64,000 nt of DNA from Aquila chrysaetos chrysaetos (GCF_900496995.4 NC_044004.1:83521538-83585537); one strand, 5' to 3'. Counted from the first letter of the stretch, positions 31,140 to 46,478 are shown. The notes: generated from the sequence alone by a model not told the origin. Program-made: numbers and translations.

Positions 31140-34100
31140 GTGAATGGGGTGGGGGGCTACTTTGAACTGGGGTTGAGCTGTTCCTCCCTCTCTGCTGTAG
31201 CTGGGAGCAGAGGTAGAACTGCAGGTGCTTTGTTAGCAACAGGTTTTTGTGTCTGTGAGGTGGGATGCTGACCCTGCTGCTCTGAGGTGTGTGGGGGGGG
31301 GTGCCCCAATTTACTTGGGGAGGTAACAGTGCTTGCATGGGGCTCCTGGTGATGCCAGGCATCTGCCTTCTGGTAAGCAAGCCCCCCCCTGCCCTCCATT
31401 AGCAAGCTGCTGAAGTTGGTCCCAGGGAGTGCAAGGCTGCAGTAGTGACCAGTTCATGTCCTGGGGGGGGATAAGGGGGTAGATGCTTCTAGCCCAAATG
31501 GCTTTGGGGTTCTAAACCTGGGACACACACACGACAAGACTCCCCCCCCCGCCAGCAAGGACAAGGCAGCTGTGTGGCCAGCGAGAACCACTGTGCACGA
31601 TGGGGGAAAGCATCTGTGTTGCTGCTGCTGAAAGCGCCAATCTAAATGGGCTGGCTGCTTAATGCCTGCGCAGAGCTCCAGGTTTTTATGAAGATAAGCC
31701 TCTTGCCACTACGAGCACTGCTCTGCAAGAGGGGTGAGTAGAGCCATTTGGATGACTTGCTTTGCTTTTTCCCGATTGACTCTACAAATGGCTGTCAATT
31801 TAAAAGGGCTGAAATGTTGTAAGGGTTAGTTGTCAAATGCTGCTAGTTAACACAGTTGCCCTGCTGAGTCTGGGAAACTTATATGCCAGGAATCAGCGTT
31901 ATGTTAATTTTGCTGTGAATGCAGGTGCGGGAAGCCTAGTATGGTATTTTAGAGTAAGTTTTGTGTTGGCTCTACCTCTAATAGTCCACACTGTATTTCT
32001 GTTACTGCTAGCAGTGTAACTGTGTTCAGATCAAACACCAAATGTGCATAGATGTACAGTGGAGAACTCAACCTGAATTTAGATGTTATTTTGAAAGGAA
32101 TCAACATGCAAACTTTTAAGTTACATATGGGATGTTTTAGGTCAAGGACAACCCCTTTTAGTCCAGTGAACTACTCATTTCAATTGGAATAGCTCACCAA
32201 GGGCTGACTTTGTCATTTTTTTTTTTCTCAGTGACTAAGTTCTACAGGCTCTTATTTTTTTATATATCAATAGCAGACTACCTCCACTAGGAGAAAAGTA
32301 TCTGGAGCTTGAGGTACTTTTTGTTATGTAACTCTATCTACAGAAGATCGTGCCTTGTTCTTAAAATATCACCCATACTCGGGGGCTGCCAAGTTGACAT
32401 GGCATGGGATCAGTTCTGAATATTTTGCTGTAGAGAGGCTAACTAATTGGAGGCAACTCCCTGCAAGGGAGATCCAGTTCTTGAGGCTTGCAATTAGGTA
32501 CCTGTAAGATGGCATCTTAAACCAAAGGAACAGACCTGTGCTGCTGCTTTTCTCAAAAGGATAATCTTAGCCAGGTAAACTTACTTGCAGTCCTTGCTGC
32601 TTGAGGCACAGCAGCAATCTGATTATTTTCCCTTATGGCTATGACACCTCCCAGATCTTGGCTTAGTTTACCTTATGACTATTGCACATCCTAAATTCTG
32701 TGGTGTGTTGATGTTAATCTCTTTTTTTTTATGAACATTTCAGTAAAACTTATTTGCTTCCACAGAAATCCAAGACTGCTGAAGGTTAAAAGTTGAATTT
32801 ATGTACCATGTGATTTGGTAAGCAACCTAACTATGTAGACCTCAGACTGAAGTGTACATCCTGCAGATCCTCATGTGATGAGCTTCTGTCATCCTCATTC
32901 GTTTTGTTTGCATCTGGACTTGCACTTTTGCTGAATGCACTGAGGCTGATGATATAGTGACGTTCAGCAGTGCTAAAGGCGAAGGTACTCACAGGCTTTT
33001 TAAGAGGGCTGTGGAGAGAAGTGGGTAGCAAACTGCCTGGGGTGGTGTGACTGTTGCTGCTGTATGAGCTTGCAGAGTTCCATAAAGGAGGAATGAGAAG
33101 ATGGGGATAAGGCTGCCACAAAGCTCTAAGTTTATTGACCTGGGTCAACTGCTTCTGTGGTGTTGCTCTACTGATGTTGTGACCTGTGATCTGACCTCAT
33201 CAAGCTATATCAATGGGTAGTTTTTATGTGAATCACAGTGCTTGTGAAAACTGACCCTGAACTTGCAGTTCTTCATTAGATGAGGGTGTCTGTAGGGTAC
33301 AGCCATTGCCACTGAAGAAATAGAATGGGATTTTCTACACTGGCTGTTGCTGCTCATGGGACTGAGGTACCTCAAGGGTAAACTGGATGTAGGCTGAGTC
33401 TAACCGGGTCATGGCCAGCAGGACATTTGTGCCTTGACCCACTGACCTGCTGAACACCCTGAACTCCTGCAAACTGAAGGCAGGACTTTGTGTGTACTGG
33501 GTGAGAATTCCATTGTTTATATGGAAATTTAACAGTTGGTAGTCTGGTAGTAGCTGATGCCAGTATTTGATGCATTAATGCCCTTAAACCAGGAGAGGTG
33601 ATTAATTAATTGTATAATGTCAGATGACTTTATAGGCTAAAATTTCCTACATGGCCTTTAAATTTAAGGATAAGGTGTTTGAAAATTTTGGCTTGACCTC
33701 TCCTTGTGACAAGATTACTTATCTTGAACTTCTTGACTATTTCCAGCTTTCTGGCATGGTAAATGGAAGGTATCAGGAGTCCTGCATTGACAGAGAAGCA
33801 ATTGTCTCTCTTGAAGGAGATCATTAACTCTCTCTTTAGAAGGGAAAAGTTACTGTCCTGTTTGTCTTTAACTGTCCCTAGAATTGAAGCCTACAATCCT
33901 GAGACTGTTTCATTAAAATGCTACTAGTCATCAGGTAAGCCTAGTCAATATAGTTACAGGGTGCTTGTTTTGCTGCTGCTGCCTTCCAGTGCATAAACCT
34001 AGGTTGTTATAGCAACTTGCTGGTAGCAGTGTTATGGCTGGTACAGGTGATGTTACTGAAGGTACATAACCAAACTCGGAGGTGAAGACAGCTTAATGGC

Positions 34101-37100
34101 CCATCAAATAAACTACACTTAAGCATAAGCTGCTTTGAATACAGAAGCAAATGCTATCGGGAACAATTATGACACACTTGAGTTTCAGCTAGCACTTGTT
34201 GAACAGAATTGGCTTTAGGGGAGTGGAGAGAGAGCTTGATTCAAGATGTGAACTTGGGTTTGTTGTGATGGAGACCTTAGAGTGCAGGGGCAAACCAGAA
34301 CAAACCCTTTTTAGAGCTGAAATACATATGCGTGCTTAACTTGCAATAGGCGCATGCTATGGTAGTTTCCAGTAGCTATTTTCATTGAGGTCTTAGGGTG
34401 GTGGTAACCTGGTGCAATAATATTAATGCTAATCAGTGATAAAATGGATCCTCAGAAAAGAGGAGATGACAAAGCAGGACAGCTTACCATGTCACTAGTG
34501 CTGCATGTCGCAATCCCCTTGATCCCCGACAGGATGCTGTGTACCTGGAAAAACACAGAAAAGGGGACATGGATGACTCTGTGGGGAATAGCCTATGTTT
34601 GGACAGAGAACCACCTCAAACTTGACAGCTTGAACCCCACAGGTTACTGAGAGGTAACCTCTTGGCACGATAGGAGTATGTAAAATTTCTGACCTCTGTT
34701 AGAGGTATTTATCCATGTTGTACAGGTGAGGCTTAAAATTTGAGTGGTGTTAATTGCTCAGAGCATAATGGAATCAAGTCACTGAGGCAGTAAATGGGAA
34801 TTCAAGAGTACTAAATGGATTCAGATGAATAGAGCAACTCACAGAAAGAATCAGTGGATTAATCTATAAGTGAGTATTTAAAGTAACTGTGTAAATGTAG
34901 ATGCTGGTGTGCCAAGTCCGTAGAAGTGAACAGTTAGCAAGTAGGAAGGTATAAGAAGAGTTCAGTCCACTTCTTTGATCTACTGTCCTTCTACAGACTA
35001 TTAGCTCTTTCTAGAGAGATGCTACTATGCAGGTTAAACCCTTGCTATAAGCTGAGTAGAGAATTTTTTCTTCTGTTTAGTCTATACAGTTATTTAAGAT
35101 TAAAGGTAGTGCCTCTGGACAAATCTGACCTGTGGTTGCAGCTAAGCGTTAAGGATTTGGCACTGACGGGCTGCATAAGTAGTCCACCTATGCTGCCTTT
35201 TGTCGAGGCAGACTGTTCTGTTTAATTTTTAGTGAAGCCTAATCAGGTATTCCACTACCTGGGAACTTCGGTGAGGAGGTAAAATGCTATTTAATTGTAA
35301 TAAGCTCTTAGTGATCCCTGATATAAAAAGCAAACTATGTAAACTCCACAATTAGTTTCATGTTAAGCATGCAGCTGGCTGGTTTATAGTATATACCAAG
35401 CAGTAGGGGGTGGGGGGGGTTAAAGGATGTGGTTTTGAGCTACAGCCTCCAAAACAATATCAGTATTATTACACTTCAGGTATTAATTGCATGTGACAGA
35501 AAGTCACCCTAAAAGCAGCATTAGCTCAAGCCCTGGCTGAGAACAAGCAGGGCTTGTAGCTGTTGTTCCAAGACTTACTTCTATCTGGAGTAGGCTGAGT
35601 TTTTCTTATGTAGGGGGAACATCTTATTCTTTTTTTTTAATGGTATTTCACACACACCTTGATTTGTGTGTAATCACAGCAAATATCTGGAAGGAGGGTG
35701 TTGGTCTCATAACTCCGGACCTGTTACTATCACTTTTGTCAAAAATGGATGCTTATTGGGTAGCTTCACCTGGTTTTGATATATATTCCCCTTCCCCCTT
35801 GATTTGTAAATAAATTACTTGTATTCTCTTGTATGTAGACCAAACAGAGATTCTCAGCATGACTATTGTATTGAGGTGGGTCTTCCAGCTACGGAAAAGA
35901 AACAAATATACTGCAGATCATGGGCTCTGTTTGCTTTCATGCTTATCTCATATTGGGCAATAGCACTTCCATGCTAAAATAGATATAAATCAAATAATTA
36001 TATGGCTCTTGCTCATTTTTCACAATAAGCATATGTATAATCTAGTGCAAAGAACCTTTGTGATGTGCTATTTGCATTGGTATTGTTTTGGTTCTAGCTG
36101 TTGGCAGCTCACATGTTCTTAGGTAGGAGAAAGGAGGCTGGGAAGGGCAAGAAAAATTTTTCACTTCAATACCTCCAGATAGAAACCAATTTTCTGGGTA
36201 AAATAAAACAATAAATAAAAAATCCATTTCTCTTTCCAAGTTCTGTTTTTATAAAGTTTAAAAAGCCATGCAGGAGGTTGTCATAAATACTGCCAAAATC
36301 TATTGTCCCAGCCCTTGGTTTCAGAAAAAAATGCTATCCTGTTAGGATTGAAACATCAGTGTTCTGATGTCTGGCCTGAGGATAGCACTTAAGGAAGCTG
36401 TCACAAGCACACTGATTCTTTAGTTGTCTTAATTTATGCTTGTATAGAGGTGTTTGGGTTTTGTTTGTGGTTTTTTTTTGGTTTAGTTTTTTTTTAATGC
36501 TGGTTTTGTACTGAGTTTGCCTTAGCGAGAGTAACTATTTGATGGCCAATCAGATCAGAATTTTTAATGCTGGACTCCACCTGGAGGCTTGGCTGCAGTA
36601 ATCTCTACCTGCATTTGCATCTCCAGTTCCTATTCTCCTGGCATGAATTTTGCCATTCTTTGTTGCCCACACAGCAGTACCTGTCTCCCGGTAGGCTTCT
36701 GTAGTTACCATAAAATACAATTTTAACTTGGACACAAAATAACATTAATGAAGGTTTATAAATGGACAGAATTTTTTTAAGTGTTATTGTTAAAATAGAA
36801 GTTGTGTTTCAGCTGTGTCTGTGTTTGATCCAAGGAGCACTCTGACAGTCTGAGCAAATTGTTCTGTTTTGGGAGCTGAACCACTTGCACTGTTCCCAGT
36901 TCTGTCTGGCGTTTGCAAGTGAGGCAATGCTGGCTTTTCAGCTGCCTGGAGCATTTGAGAGCAGGGAAAGGATGGGTGGGAAATTGGGCTAACCTGCTTA
37001 ATTATTTACTTGGGACCCTGCCTTCCCAACAGCATCATTCCATGTCACAGAATGGGACTTCCTGCAGGGACAAGTACATGGTGTGTGGGGAAGCACTTAA

Positions 37101-40100
37101 CTGCTTCCGCAGAGGCTCACTGCAGAGGACACAATACAGAGCAGATTGGTTTGCCATATGTCTTGGCAGCCTGTGGCTCTGCAGCAGTTTAAAATGGAAG
37201 ACGTCCATGCCATGTTTCTGTATGGACTAATAACTCGGTGTCAGTGAACCTTGGGCTGAGTTCTGGTCATTCACTTTGCAGTGATTACAGCATCCTCTGT
37301 GCCTCCCCCCCCATTTGTGGGGGAGGAAAAAACTACACCATGACAGTTCCTGCTTCTCTCTACCTAGTGAATTAGCTTGCAACCTGACCAATGGGCTTCT
37401 AAATTGCTTATTTTGTTTGCCAATTTTATTTTCCACTGGGATTATCTCATGGCTGTCCCACCTTTCAGCTTCTACCTAAACTATGATTACTCTTGCTTCC
37501 TCCTTCTATCTGCTTACTTTCAATACTCCAAATGACATGGCTGTCTTGTCTACCTGAGTGGTCTGACAAGGAGTGACTCATGTGCAGAGCCTTAACTTGC
37601 ACATAAGATCAGATGATTCAGCTTTCTGCCTACCATCCAGCCAATATTAAAGGACTAGTGATGGTAAAAATCAGCTGCTGTGCTGGAAGGTGGCAATTTA
37701 GGAGGCTGGTCTCCCATTAGTGGGGAATTTAGTGCTGCAAAAAGCCCAGCAGTGACCATGTAACTGTTCCTATAGCTTAATCCACAACACTTACTGCTAA
37801 GTGCTCACGGGAGTATCTCTCCAGTGAAAAAAGCTCAGACCAGTTCAGATTATTTTTAGTGGGGTCCCTGGCCACTTACCCATGACAAATGGGAAGCTGC
37901 TACTTACAGTTTGGATCTCAGGAGAACTTAACTGAAATAGTTTAACTCTACTGAAATCTTCTCAACTAGGGACTTATTTTCCCTTCTGAATTCAAGTAAT
38001 ACATTAAAATGGACTAATACAAGCAAGGTCTGAGGAGGTAGCAGAGGGTGCCAAGCATGTCATGTTCAGTGTCTGGCTCAGAGGGCTAGTGGACATGTTT
38101 GATCAGCCAACATCAGCGAAGGATAAGAGAGAGCTGACAGGTTTGCTAGCCTACTTTCAAAACACTGGTAATGCTTGCTGCACTCGGTAGCTATGCGTGT
38201 ACTGGGAGAATGCTGCTCTTGGTTTATTAGCTTTCTTCTACAGTGCTTTCTTTGAAGGTTTACTGCTCTGCCACAAAGACCCACTTAATGAGAAACTCAT
38301 CATCTCTCTGCTCAATGCATGTCTGAATAGCAAAGGCGAGGTGGAATGAGTGCGCTTGGCTTTCTGCACAATTCTGGCTTGTTTAGCATAGTGAGCCCAG
38401 TATTCTTCTGGATAGTGCTAGATTATGCAGTGAGGTGGGGATGAACCCTCTAAAGGGAAGGTACCCTAAGTATTAATATCTTTAAACGTGTCCTAAGCAC
38501 CAGGTAAATTGCACTAACTTACGAAAGGAGATTTCTCGGAGTCCTTGTGTTTTCAGTATAATACTACATCAAGAGAACAAGAGCACTATCAGGGGGCATA
38601 ACAGAAACACAGGAAGCGTGTTCTAATACCTTCACTTAGCCTCAGTAAGAATTGCAATAGCTCTCAATTAGGTTCTCTCCAATTTCTAAACAGATTTTCT
38701 CTCTCATACATGCTACGCTTCTGACTTGGCAGCTATTAATTTAAGGCTTGGGTGTAAGTCTCTGTTAACATGACCAGGCCAAGCCCTCTACTGAATGCAT
38801 TGTGTAATTTTCTTACACTCTACTCAACTGAGAGCCTTATGATTTTTTTCACCTGTGCTGCTGGCATTAGGGGTAGTACCATCCTTGTTTCTCAGCCTGC
38901 TGCTGGCTGAGAGAACTAAGGCTAAAAAGACTCCTTAGATTCCAGTTGCAAAAAGGCCACTAATAGATGCAAAACTTTAAGACTTGGGCTGTGAACAGTC
39001 TTGGGGCAATTCTTCTGAAGATGAGAAAAAGCCATTTCCAAGTATAAGGGAGCTAAAATCTTATGACTTGCCTGGGCTTCTTAATAAAATGGCTGGATAA
39101 GTGTGCCTGTGTGTGGAAGTCTTACTTTAACCTCATTTCAGGGAACAGTTGGCTGAGATTTTAGTTAAAATTTATAACAGCTTGTGACACATCGAACAGA
39201 AAAACTTTAAATTCAGAAGCTTAAAGCTTGACTAAGCATTAAGCAAAACCATAGGGGTAAAATGACAAGCAATAAGTAAACAGCCTAAGCTCTAATTCTC
39301 CAAGAATTCATGTATGTTATGTTATCATAGTATAACATGCATGCAGAAAACATTTTCTCTGTGTTGCTTTGCTGCCAAAGTGTTAGGTAACTTTCATTTT
39401 ACTGTATAACCAAGGACTCGGCTCATGTTAAAAACACTGTCACTGCATCTGTTTATGCTACCAATCCCTGTTCTCCTTGTGCAGTATGTCATACAGCTTC
39501 ATAATGGATAAAAAGGCAAAACAAGTAACTGACAAACTTCCACACCATATTCAGCTATTAGCCAAATGAGATACTTCAGATTTTGAATGTTTCTGGGCAA
39601 ACTGGTAGAAGTCATCTATGTGCTTGAAAGGATAGAATGCATACATTACCATCTTAAGGTCAGCCAATAGCAAATAGCAGAAAATGCTTAGCTATAGCAA
39701 GGTTTTGCTATGATAAATTTTCAGCTTTACTCTTCCTCATTAGTGTGGTAATAAACCCCATGTTTGACAGGAAAACTGTGTCTTATTATTTGAATGTCAG
39801 AAGAATGAACCAGGGTGGGAAAAATTATATATTCTAGAGAAATGTAACAGACTTGCTGTGAATGCCTCACCTTCCATTAGCATCTTCTGATATACATTTG
39901 AGATTTCGCTTTTTGGTGAAAGGTTTTATATTCCCACCTCAAGTGGATGAGTAATCTGCAACTAAGTCTTGTTTTGTTTATTATAGCAATCCTACTGCTA
40001 GCATTGCTCTTTATAATTAGACAGGATAGGAAAAGTTTAAGATCTTTTAAAAAAACCAAAAACCTTTGACAAAATATTTTCCTTGGTCCCAGCTCAGGCT

Positions 40101-41015
40101 ACCCAGATAAATGACAGTTAGGGGAGGATAAACAGTTTAAGGCCATTCATAAGAGCTCGGCATGCAACTTTAAGATTGGTATGTCTCCCTGGGATTGCTC
40201 ATTTAAAAATGAGAGATTTGCTTCTCATTGTATACTTGTTTTTCTTCATGGAAGTAAACATCAATAAGAAAAAAATTTTATATTGCAACTTGCTATTTTT
40301 AGTGTAGCTTTTCTATCACAGCTCCTTTTTCCTAGCTGAAAGCCTACTGCTTCCATGTGATATTCGGGGCTTATTTTGAGATAAGACACTCTGAGGTATT
40401 TCATATAAAATATCATTAAAATGCTGATGCATGAAAAAGTAAATAAAATACTTTAAGTTCTGATACCTTATTTCATAAATATCCTCAGAGTTTGTACTTT
40501 GAAGTTAAAGTCTTGTATTACACAGACTGAACACTTCTGCTTATATGGGAAGCTGACATGAAGTGCAAAATGAAGTTAAAACATACCTTAAAACAATTTC
40601 CATGAAGTTAATGATACTCTGATGAAATCTTGACGTAGGAAAAAGGCTGTCTTGCCTGTGGCATTTATCTTGGCAAACCCAGGTGCTCCTGTTTGTTAGC
40701 GACAGCTTCTGCACTTCTGCCTGTCACGTACTCGAGCTTCAGTCTGGAACTTGGTGTTTGGCTGTTGCTGAAGCCTTGCTCTTTCTCTGGAAGAGAAAGC
40801 AAAGATAAGCCCTGCTTGCAATGAACTGCAGACATACATCCTTCATGTCTAACCTACTGACATGTATGATGCTATGCTAAAGTATTTCTGAAATTTGCAG
40901 CAAAATGGGAGAATATATTGCCACATTTCACCTTTTTAGATTAAATGACCCCTTATCTTACAATATTTCCCTGTAGGTCATACTTTGGAGTCCTCTGGTC
41001 TTTCCTGTGACTTCC
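31140..41015. other. intergenic or NPFFR2 upstream region, no gene recognised
   Basis: About 10 kb of AT-rich sequence without recognisable exons, RNA genes or transposons. Only short isolated open frames and small homopolymer runs are present. If NPFFR2 has distant 5' exons, this would be intron. Confidence 0.55.
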
Positions 41016-41021
41016 TATAGA

Positions 41022-41462
41022 CTTATAGAATCATTTAGGTTGGAAAATACCTTTAAGATCATCGACTCCAACCGTCAACCCAACACCACCATGCCCACTC
41101 AACCATGTCCTCAAGTGCCTCGTCTATGTGTTTTTTGAACACCTCCAGGGATGGCGACTCCACCACTTCCCTGGGCAGCCTGTTCCAATGCCCAACAACC
41201 ATTTCAGTACAGAAATTTTTTCTAATATCCAATCTAAACCTCCCGTGGTGCAACTTGAGGCCGTTTCCTCTTGTCCTATCACTAGTTACTTGATAGAAGA
41301 GACCAGCACCCACCTCGCTACAACCCCCTTTCAGGTAGTTGTAGAGAGCAATAGGGTCTCCCCTCAGCCTCCTTTTCTCCAGGCTGAACAACCCCAGTTC
41401 CCTCTGCTACTCCTCATAAGACTTGTGCTCCAGACCCTTCACCAGCTTCGTTGCCCTTCTTC
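41022..41462 (-). mobile_element. CR1 LINE, 5'-truncated 3' end
   Basis: On the minus strand this reads as the C-terminal part of CR1 ORF2 ([60 protein letters not shown]) followed by the typical CR1 3' end (TTGGAGTCGATGATC, then AACCTAAATGATTCTATAAG). About 440 bases remain. The frame is intact from 41391 down to 41059, so the copy is moderately young, but it lacks endonuclease and most reverse transcriptase and cannot move. CR1 is the dominant avian LINE. Confidence 0.93.
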
Positions 41463-41464
41463 CT

Positions 41465-44400
41465 GCGCTTGATCCAAATCTGCGTTGAATTAAATCGAGC
41501 AGAACTAAATACAACAAACGAAATGAGCCCTGAGTACTGAACAGCGTGGAAGTATTTCATGTGTTCTGTAAGCTGCTGTCCTGCTTACGTGCCGTTAGGG
41601 TGCCTGCCACTTTTGTACGTCATGCTGCTGTCGCCTCCTGTTGAGCTGGTAGCTTGGTACAAACCCCAGATCCTTGTCTGTAGTTCTACCACACAGTCAG
41701 TGGTTCCCCTGGTTTCTTCCTGCCTCGCTGCATACTGCTGTGCAGTGTGTCCCTGTTGAATAACATTTTGGTTTTAATCTGGTTTCCATAGGAAATGGTC
41801 TTTTGCAACCAAAATGCCTGGCTGGCAATCGGACCGCTTTCCCTGCTATTGCTTCCTCCAAAACCATCACTTTTCATTAAGGCAGAGGTCACCTGTGAAC
41901 ACTGCCCGTTCTCATACTACTTTACATGCCCCTCTTTATTCTTAAAAATAGCTGCTAATAGCACTTCACTGAGTTGGGAATGTTGACAGTTGATCTTTTT
42001 ACATTTTGTTTAGGCAAGAGCAATTTGTTTGTCTTGGTCAATAGCTTTTTCTGATCCACTGAGTCACAGGATAATCCATGCATTTGTCTCTTATTTCTAA
42101 GACACTTACAGAATGAGGCACCGCTATTTTTGCCATCCCTCAGTGGCTGCATTTTGCAACCAGGATTTTTGAACTTTTCGGCAGACCAGAGATGCTATCA
42201 TTGTCCCAGGTCTCCAGGAAATTGCTATAGTTGACCCATTACTGAGTATGAAGCTCAGGACAAGGGAAGAACAATTTTTTTACCACTTACCACATTAAAT
42301 TTTCTTTTTCCATGACAACAAGCTTCTGTTCTTCATGTCTCTGAAAGGTCCTTGTCTTTGTTTCAGCTTCTAAAGCCTCAGAGGATTCTGTGATGAGATT
42401 TCACACACACGAAAATCAAGACAACAAACCCAGATGGCTGTGCGCAAAGGTGAAGCAGTGTTGGCTGGCTCCAGTGGTTACTAGACTTCCTCCATGTGGC
42501 CAACAAAAATAACTGCATTCACTTCGTAATTACCTTGAACTGTTACTGTAAAAACGGGAAATAGATTTTCCATATCCAGTGGCATGAGATTGTCCTGGTT
42601 ACGCCATAAGACTTTATACTGCATATTTGTATATGGCTGCTTTTAACTGGGATTTCAACAGTATATGAGCCTCACGTGTTTAAAAACCCAATGTGTGGGA
42701 CTGGGCAGTTTTTCACTAGTGGAGCCTCTTGCTTTACTTCTTTGCAGATTTTCCCCTGATATGTTAAATAAAGTAGTGAGGCCACGCCCTTATTAGATTA
42801 GCGTGTAGAAGCAAATTACTTTTATTTATCATTTTATAATATTTACGCATTGCATTATTTTTCCCTTTTCTTAGATGACTTATGTTTGTCTTCTGTGCCT
42901 CTCTTGATTATTTACCACTGTCTGTTTTAGCTGGCAAGTACCTTGTGAAAACACAAGGCACTGCCTTCATTTCTCCTTCCAGCCAATCCTTTTCCACCTC
43001 AGCTTCAATATGATAAAAATCCGTGTACCTTTTCCATTTCCTGTAAGCTACGGTATTTGTATGGCAAATTCACTGTGTTTGCCACAGCCACAATGCTACA
43101 AAATTTCATTAGTGCAACTGTGATCAGACTACATAAGACAAACAGTTTTGCCTTGAGGCTGTTTGCAACTTGTTCATCAGTTACGAACAAAAACTATTCC
43201 AGAGTTCATTACTGAAGAGATTGAAAGCTGTTGCTTTACAACACATTGTCAGAAAAAGAGAGAAAATCCAAGATATGTGTCCAAAGAAAAATCATAAATT
43301 ATTCCTCCTGCTTTTAGTGTGATAAGGTACCATTTCAGTTGTCTTAATGGACAGAATTATAAGTAATTGATTCACTAGAATACTGCCATTGCACAGGAAT
43401 GACCCACAAGGGTTTGTACTCCTGGGTCCAAAGCCTCATATTAGTACTACCTGCATAACAATTTGTACTCGTAAAAGCCTCGCAAAAGCCTGTGTGGCCC
43501 ATGAACGGTTGTGTATATATGGTGTAAAGCAGCAATAAAACCTGAACTACAGATATTCCTTCTCTGTTCTTGCACAGAGCAACAGGGCATGGAATGACAA
43601 AGAACTTCTCCCTCATACCAACAGAGACCCCTCAACCTCTCAAAAAGCCAAACGACAGAAGGCAAGGAAGGATAGCCACCTCTATCTCATCTGCAGGGCT
43701 GCTTCATGACAGCGCAGGTCCTCTCGGTCATGGGGACTGGGAACAAACACAGCGTGAGGCAAAGGCCGTCTTCCCCAAGCTGGAGTGTCTTTTTTGCAAC
43801 ACCACCTCTGGGAAGCAAAGGATTACCGAAGAAAATTAGCATTAATTTACAATAATAGTAGTAAAAAAGAATACATTTGTGGCCATTCTATTTGCAGAGA
43901 AATGCTGGAGAACAAGAACTTAGGTGGAACCTCAGAGAAGCCAAAACAAAGGAGCCAAATACATGTTTATTTTCATTAGAGGATGAGAAGGGGCAGATGG
44001 CCTGACTTTTTCCAAACTCTTGGGATTGAGTGTGTTGCTACTCTTTGCCAAAATTTTCAAAACCGGACAGGAGACCTACCAAGAGCACAAGTCTTGTGCT
44101 TACTCTGCACAGAGCAGAACTCCCATTTTCTCGCAGAGTGGCATTTACTCTCTGAAATCCAGCAATTAGCCTAGTGTAGCTCCATCCCTTGCTTCGTTCG
44201 CTCCAAACGTCTAACAAGTGTCAGATTACTGGCACCATCTGCTCTGTTTCTTGCTATTTCACTTCCCCTGTGTTAAACCAAGCTCCTTGCTTACTCTCAT
44301 CACTAGCCATCAGGAAAAGAAGGCTTGACTGCAAGAGCCCTTGCATTTCTAACTTGGTTAATACCATTGGTTGGCAGCTTCAGAAGTGACTTAGAGCTAC

Positions 44401-46470
44401 AGAGCAAACACTGGCGTGTTAGATTCCTCGTTACAGATTTGGGCCTCATCCCGCAGAGCATGTCAAGCCTTTCCCAGTGAAGGACGCTCCCGTGGTAAGC
44501 TCTGCTTCTCATCTAGATGGCCATCTCCCCGGGCAGGGAGAACTTGGGCTCCTGCTCCTTACTCCCTGGAGAAACTGGCTGGGGGAAGAAGAGGAAAGCG
44601 AGCCACAAAAAGTCTATTTCTTCTCACGGGCCAAGAGGGAGCACAAGAGATGCTGAGCTTTAAATGGGGTTTTGGTGACGCAGCATCTCCTGGGATTTAT
44701 AAAGCACAGCTCCAGATCTGTGATTAAAGGAACAGTGTAAACTCCTATTGTCAAATACCTATGTTTGAATTCTGCCAACACTCTTCATCTTGGGCATGTT
44801 TGTATACAAATGCATCAGTGCCTGCTAGCTTGTAAAATTGGCATTAAAACGCTTTCCACGGCAGTTGACTCTGATCTCCGGCTAGTTAAAACATTTGGCA
44901 TGTAACACATCTGAATAAAAATATTTTCAATCGTTTTGAAAATATGTTGGACAAAACCAGTAAAGGTAAATAAATAGTCTTTCTCCATAAGGACAGCCAA
45001 AGCGAATATACAACTATTACAGCTAGCTTGTATATACTGCTTTCTTAAAAGATACAAGCAGCCATTTTTTTGCTAGAGATTTCAGATTCTTGTCTACCTA
45101 CCTTAATGTGCAGACATTTTAATGAATATGTAAAAATACAGACCCATTACAAACATCGTACTGCTGTTGACTTCTAAAAAGGCAGAAGACACCAGAACAC
45201 GATGTTTTTTTCACTACTCCACTTGTTTCAAACCTGAGGCGTATCAGAATAAATATTTTTTTACTGTGCTTGCTACCTGGAAGTAAAACACTTGCAGAGG
45301 CTTTCATGTTGTTGAGTTTCATTGACAAGCAAAATATAGAAAAGCTGCAATGCTTTCCTGAGATTTAGGTGTGATTATATCAGGGAACAACAGGCAGAGA
45401 CAGAAGGTAAATTAGAAACCTTGTTAAGTAAAACCCAGCAAGAAGAAAGAAGGAACACCAGCTGCCCTTTTAGCGTTGGTACCTAACACTCTTTTTCTTA
45501 TCCTGGGGAGACGCCTGCCCTACGTGGAGGGACAACAGAACGTCACCTTTCATCGTTACTCCACAGACGCGGGGAAAACCATCACACGCCTCATCATCGG
45601 GTATCTGGGGAGGCAGCTGAAACCTTAGCTGCATAAAAAAGGGTCCGCTCCACGTTTCCTTTCATAAGGAAAGAGGTGTAGCCAGAGCTTTCCTTCCTTC
45701 ACATACAAGCTCATTAGGATTTGGATACTTGTGCCTCAATTTAGATTTCATTTATACTAAGGAATTTGTAAGGGTCCTAAAGGCACCTACACCCATACAT
45801 TAATTTTATGCCTTCTGCCACCAATTAATTTTGCTGTTCTTTTAAGTTAGGAATACCTCATCCCCCTGCCTCTTCAGGCATCTCCATCTGGTAGATAAAA
45901 ATAAATGTAGAAAAAAAAATTGAATGCTGCTTTGAAGTTATCTGGTGTCAGCTGTAAATGTCAAGATGCCAGAGTTGGCCTGTTATGTAAACCAATACCA
46001 TTTCTGTGTGAGTTGTATAATATACATGTTAGAATTTTGTCATGGTTAAGATTTGATTTAGAATTTCGGTGCAGTGTCTCATTTAACTATAGGTTATACA
46101 GGGCAAGAAAACAGATTGTGGCCTACAAAGTTCATCTCAATCAGTTAAATTTGGAAGTAAGTATGTTTGGGGCATAAAAATTCTGTACCTGCTTTAAATT
46201 GGTTCTTTCAGCTTCATCAAGCGGTCAAATCAAGTCTTGCGTCCCGTATGTTCAAGCCATCACACCAGCAAAAGCATTGCTACTATAACACAGCAGGTGT
46301 AGATACTTGTAGCTTGAAACTGAGAAGACACAATATCAAGAAAGTTTAGACTTGAAAAAAGTCTCTTTTAGAAAAAGCTTGTAGTTTTTGCCAACTGTAA
46401 TCTAATAAAATATAAAATGGGAGAATTTACTTTAAAGTGTGAATAAACCATGTGGGAAAAGTATTACTCA
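41465..46470. other. intergenic, no gene recognised
   Basis: No exon, RNA gene or repeat family is recognised between the CR1 fragment and the NPFFR2 region. A slightly GC-richer stretch with short frames occurs at 43570-44700. Confidence 0.55.
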
Positions 46471-46478
46471 CGTTTTAT

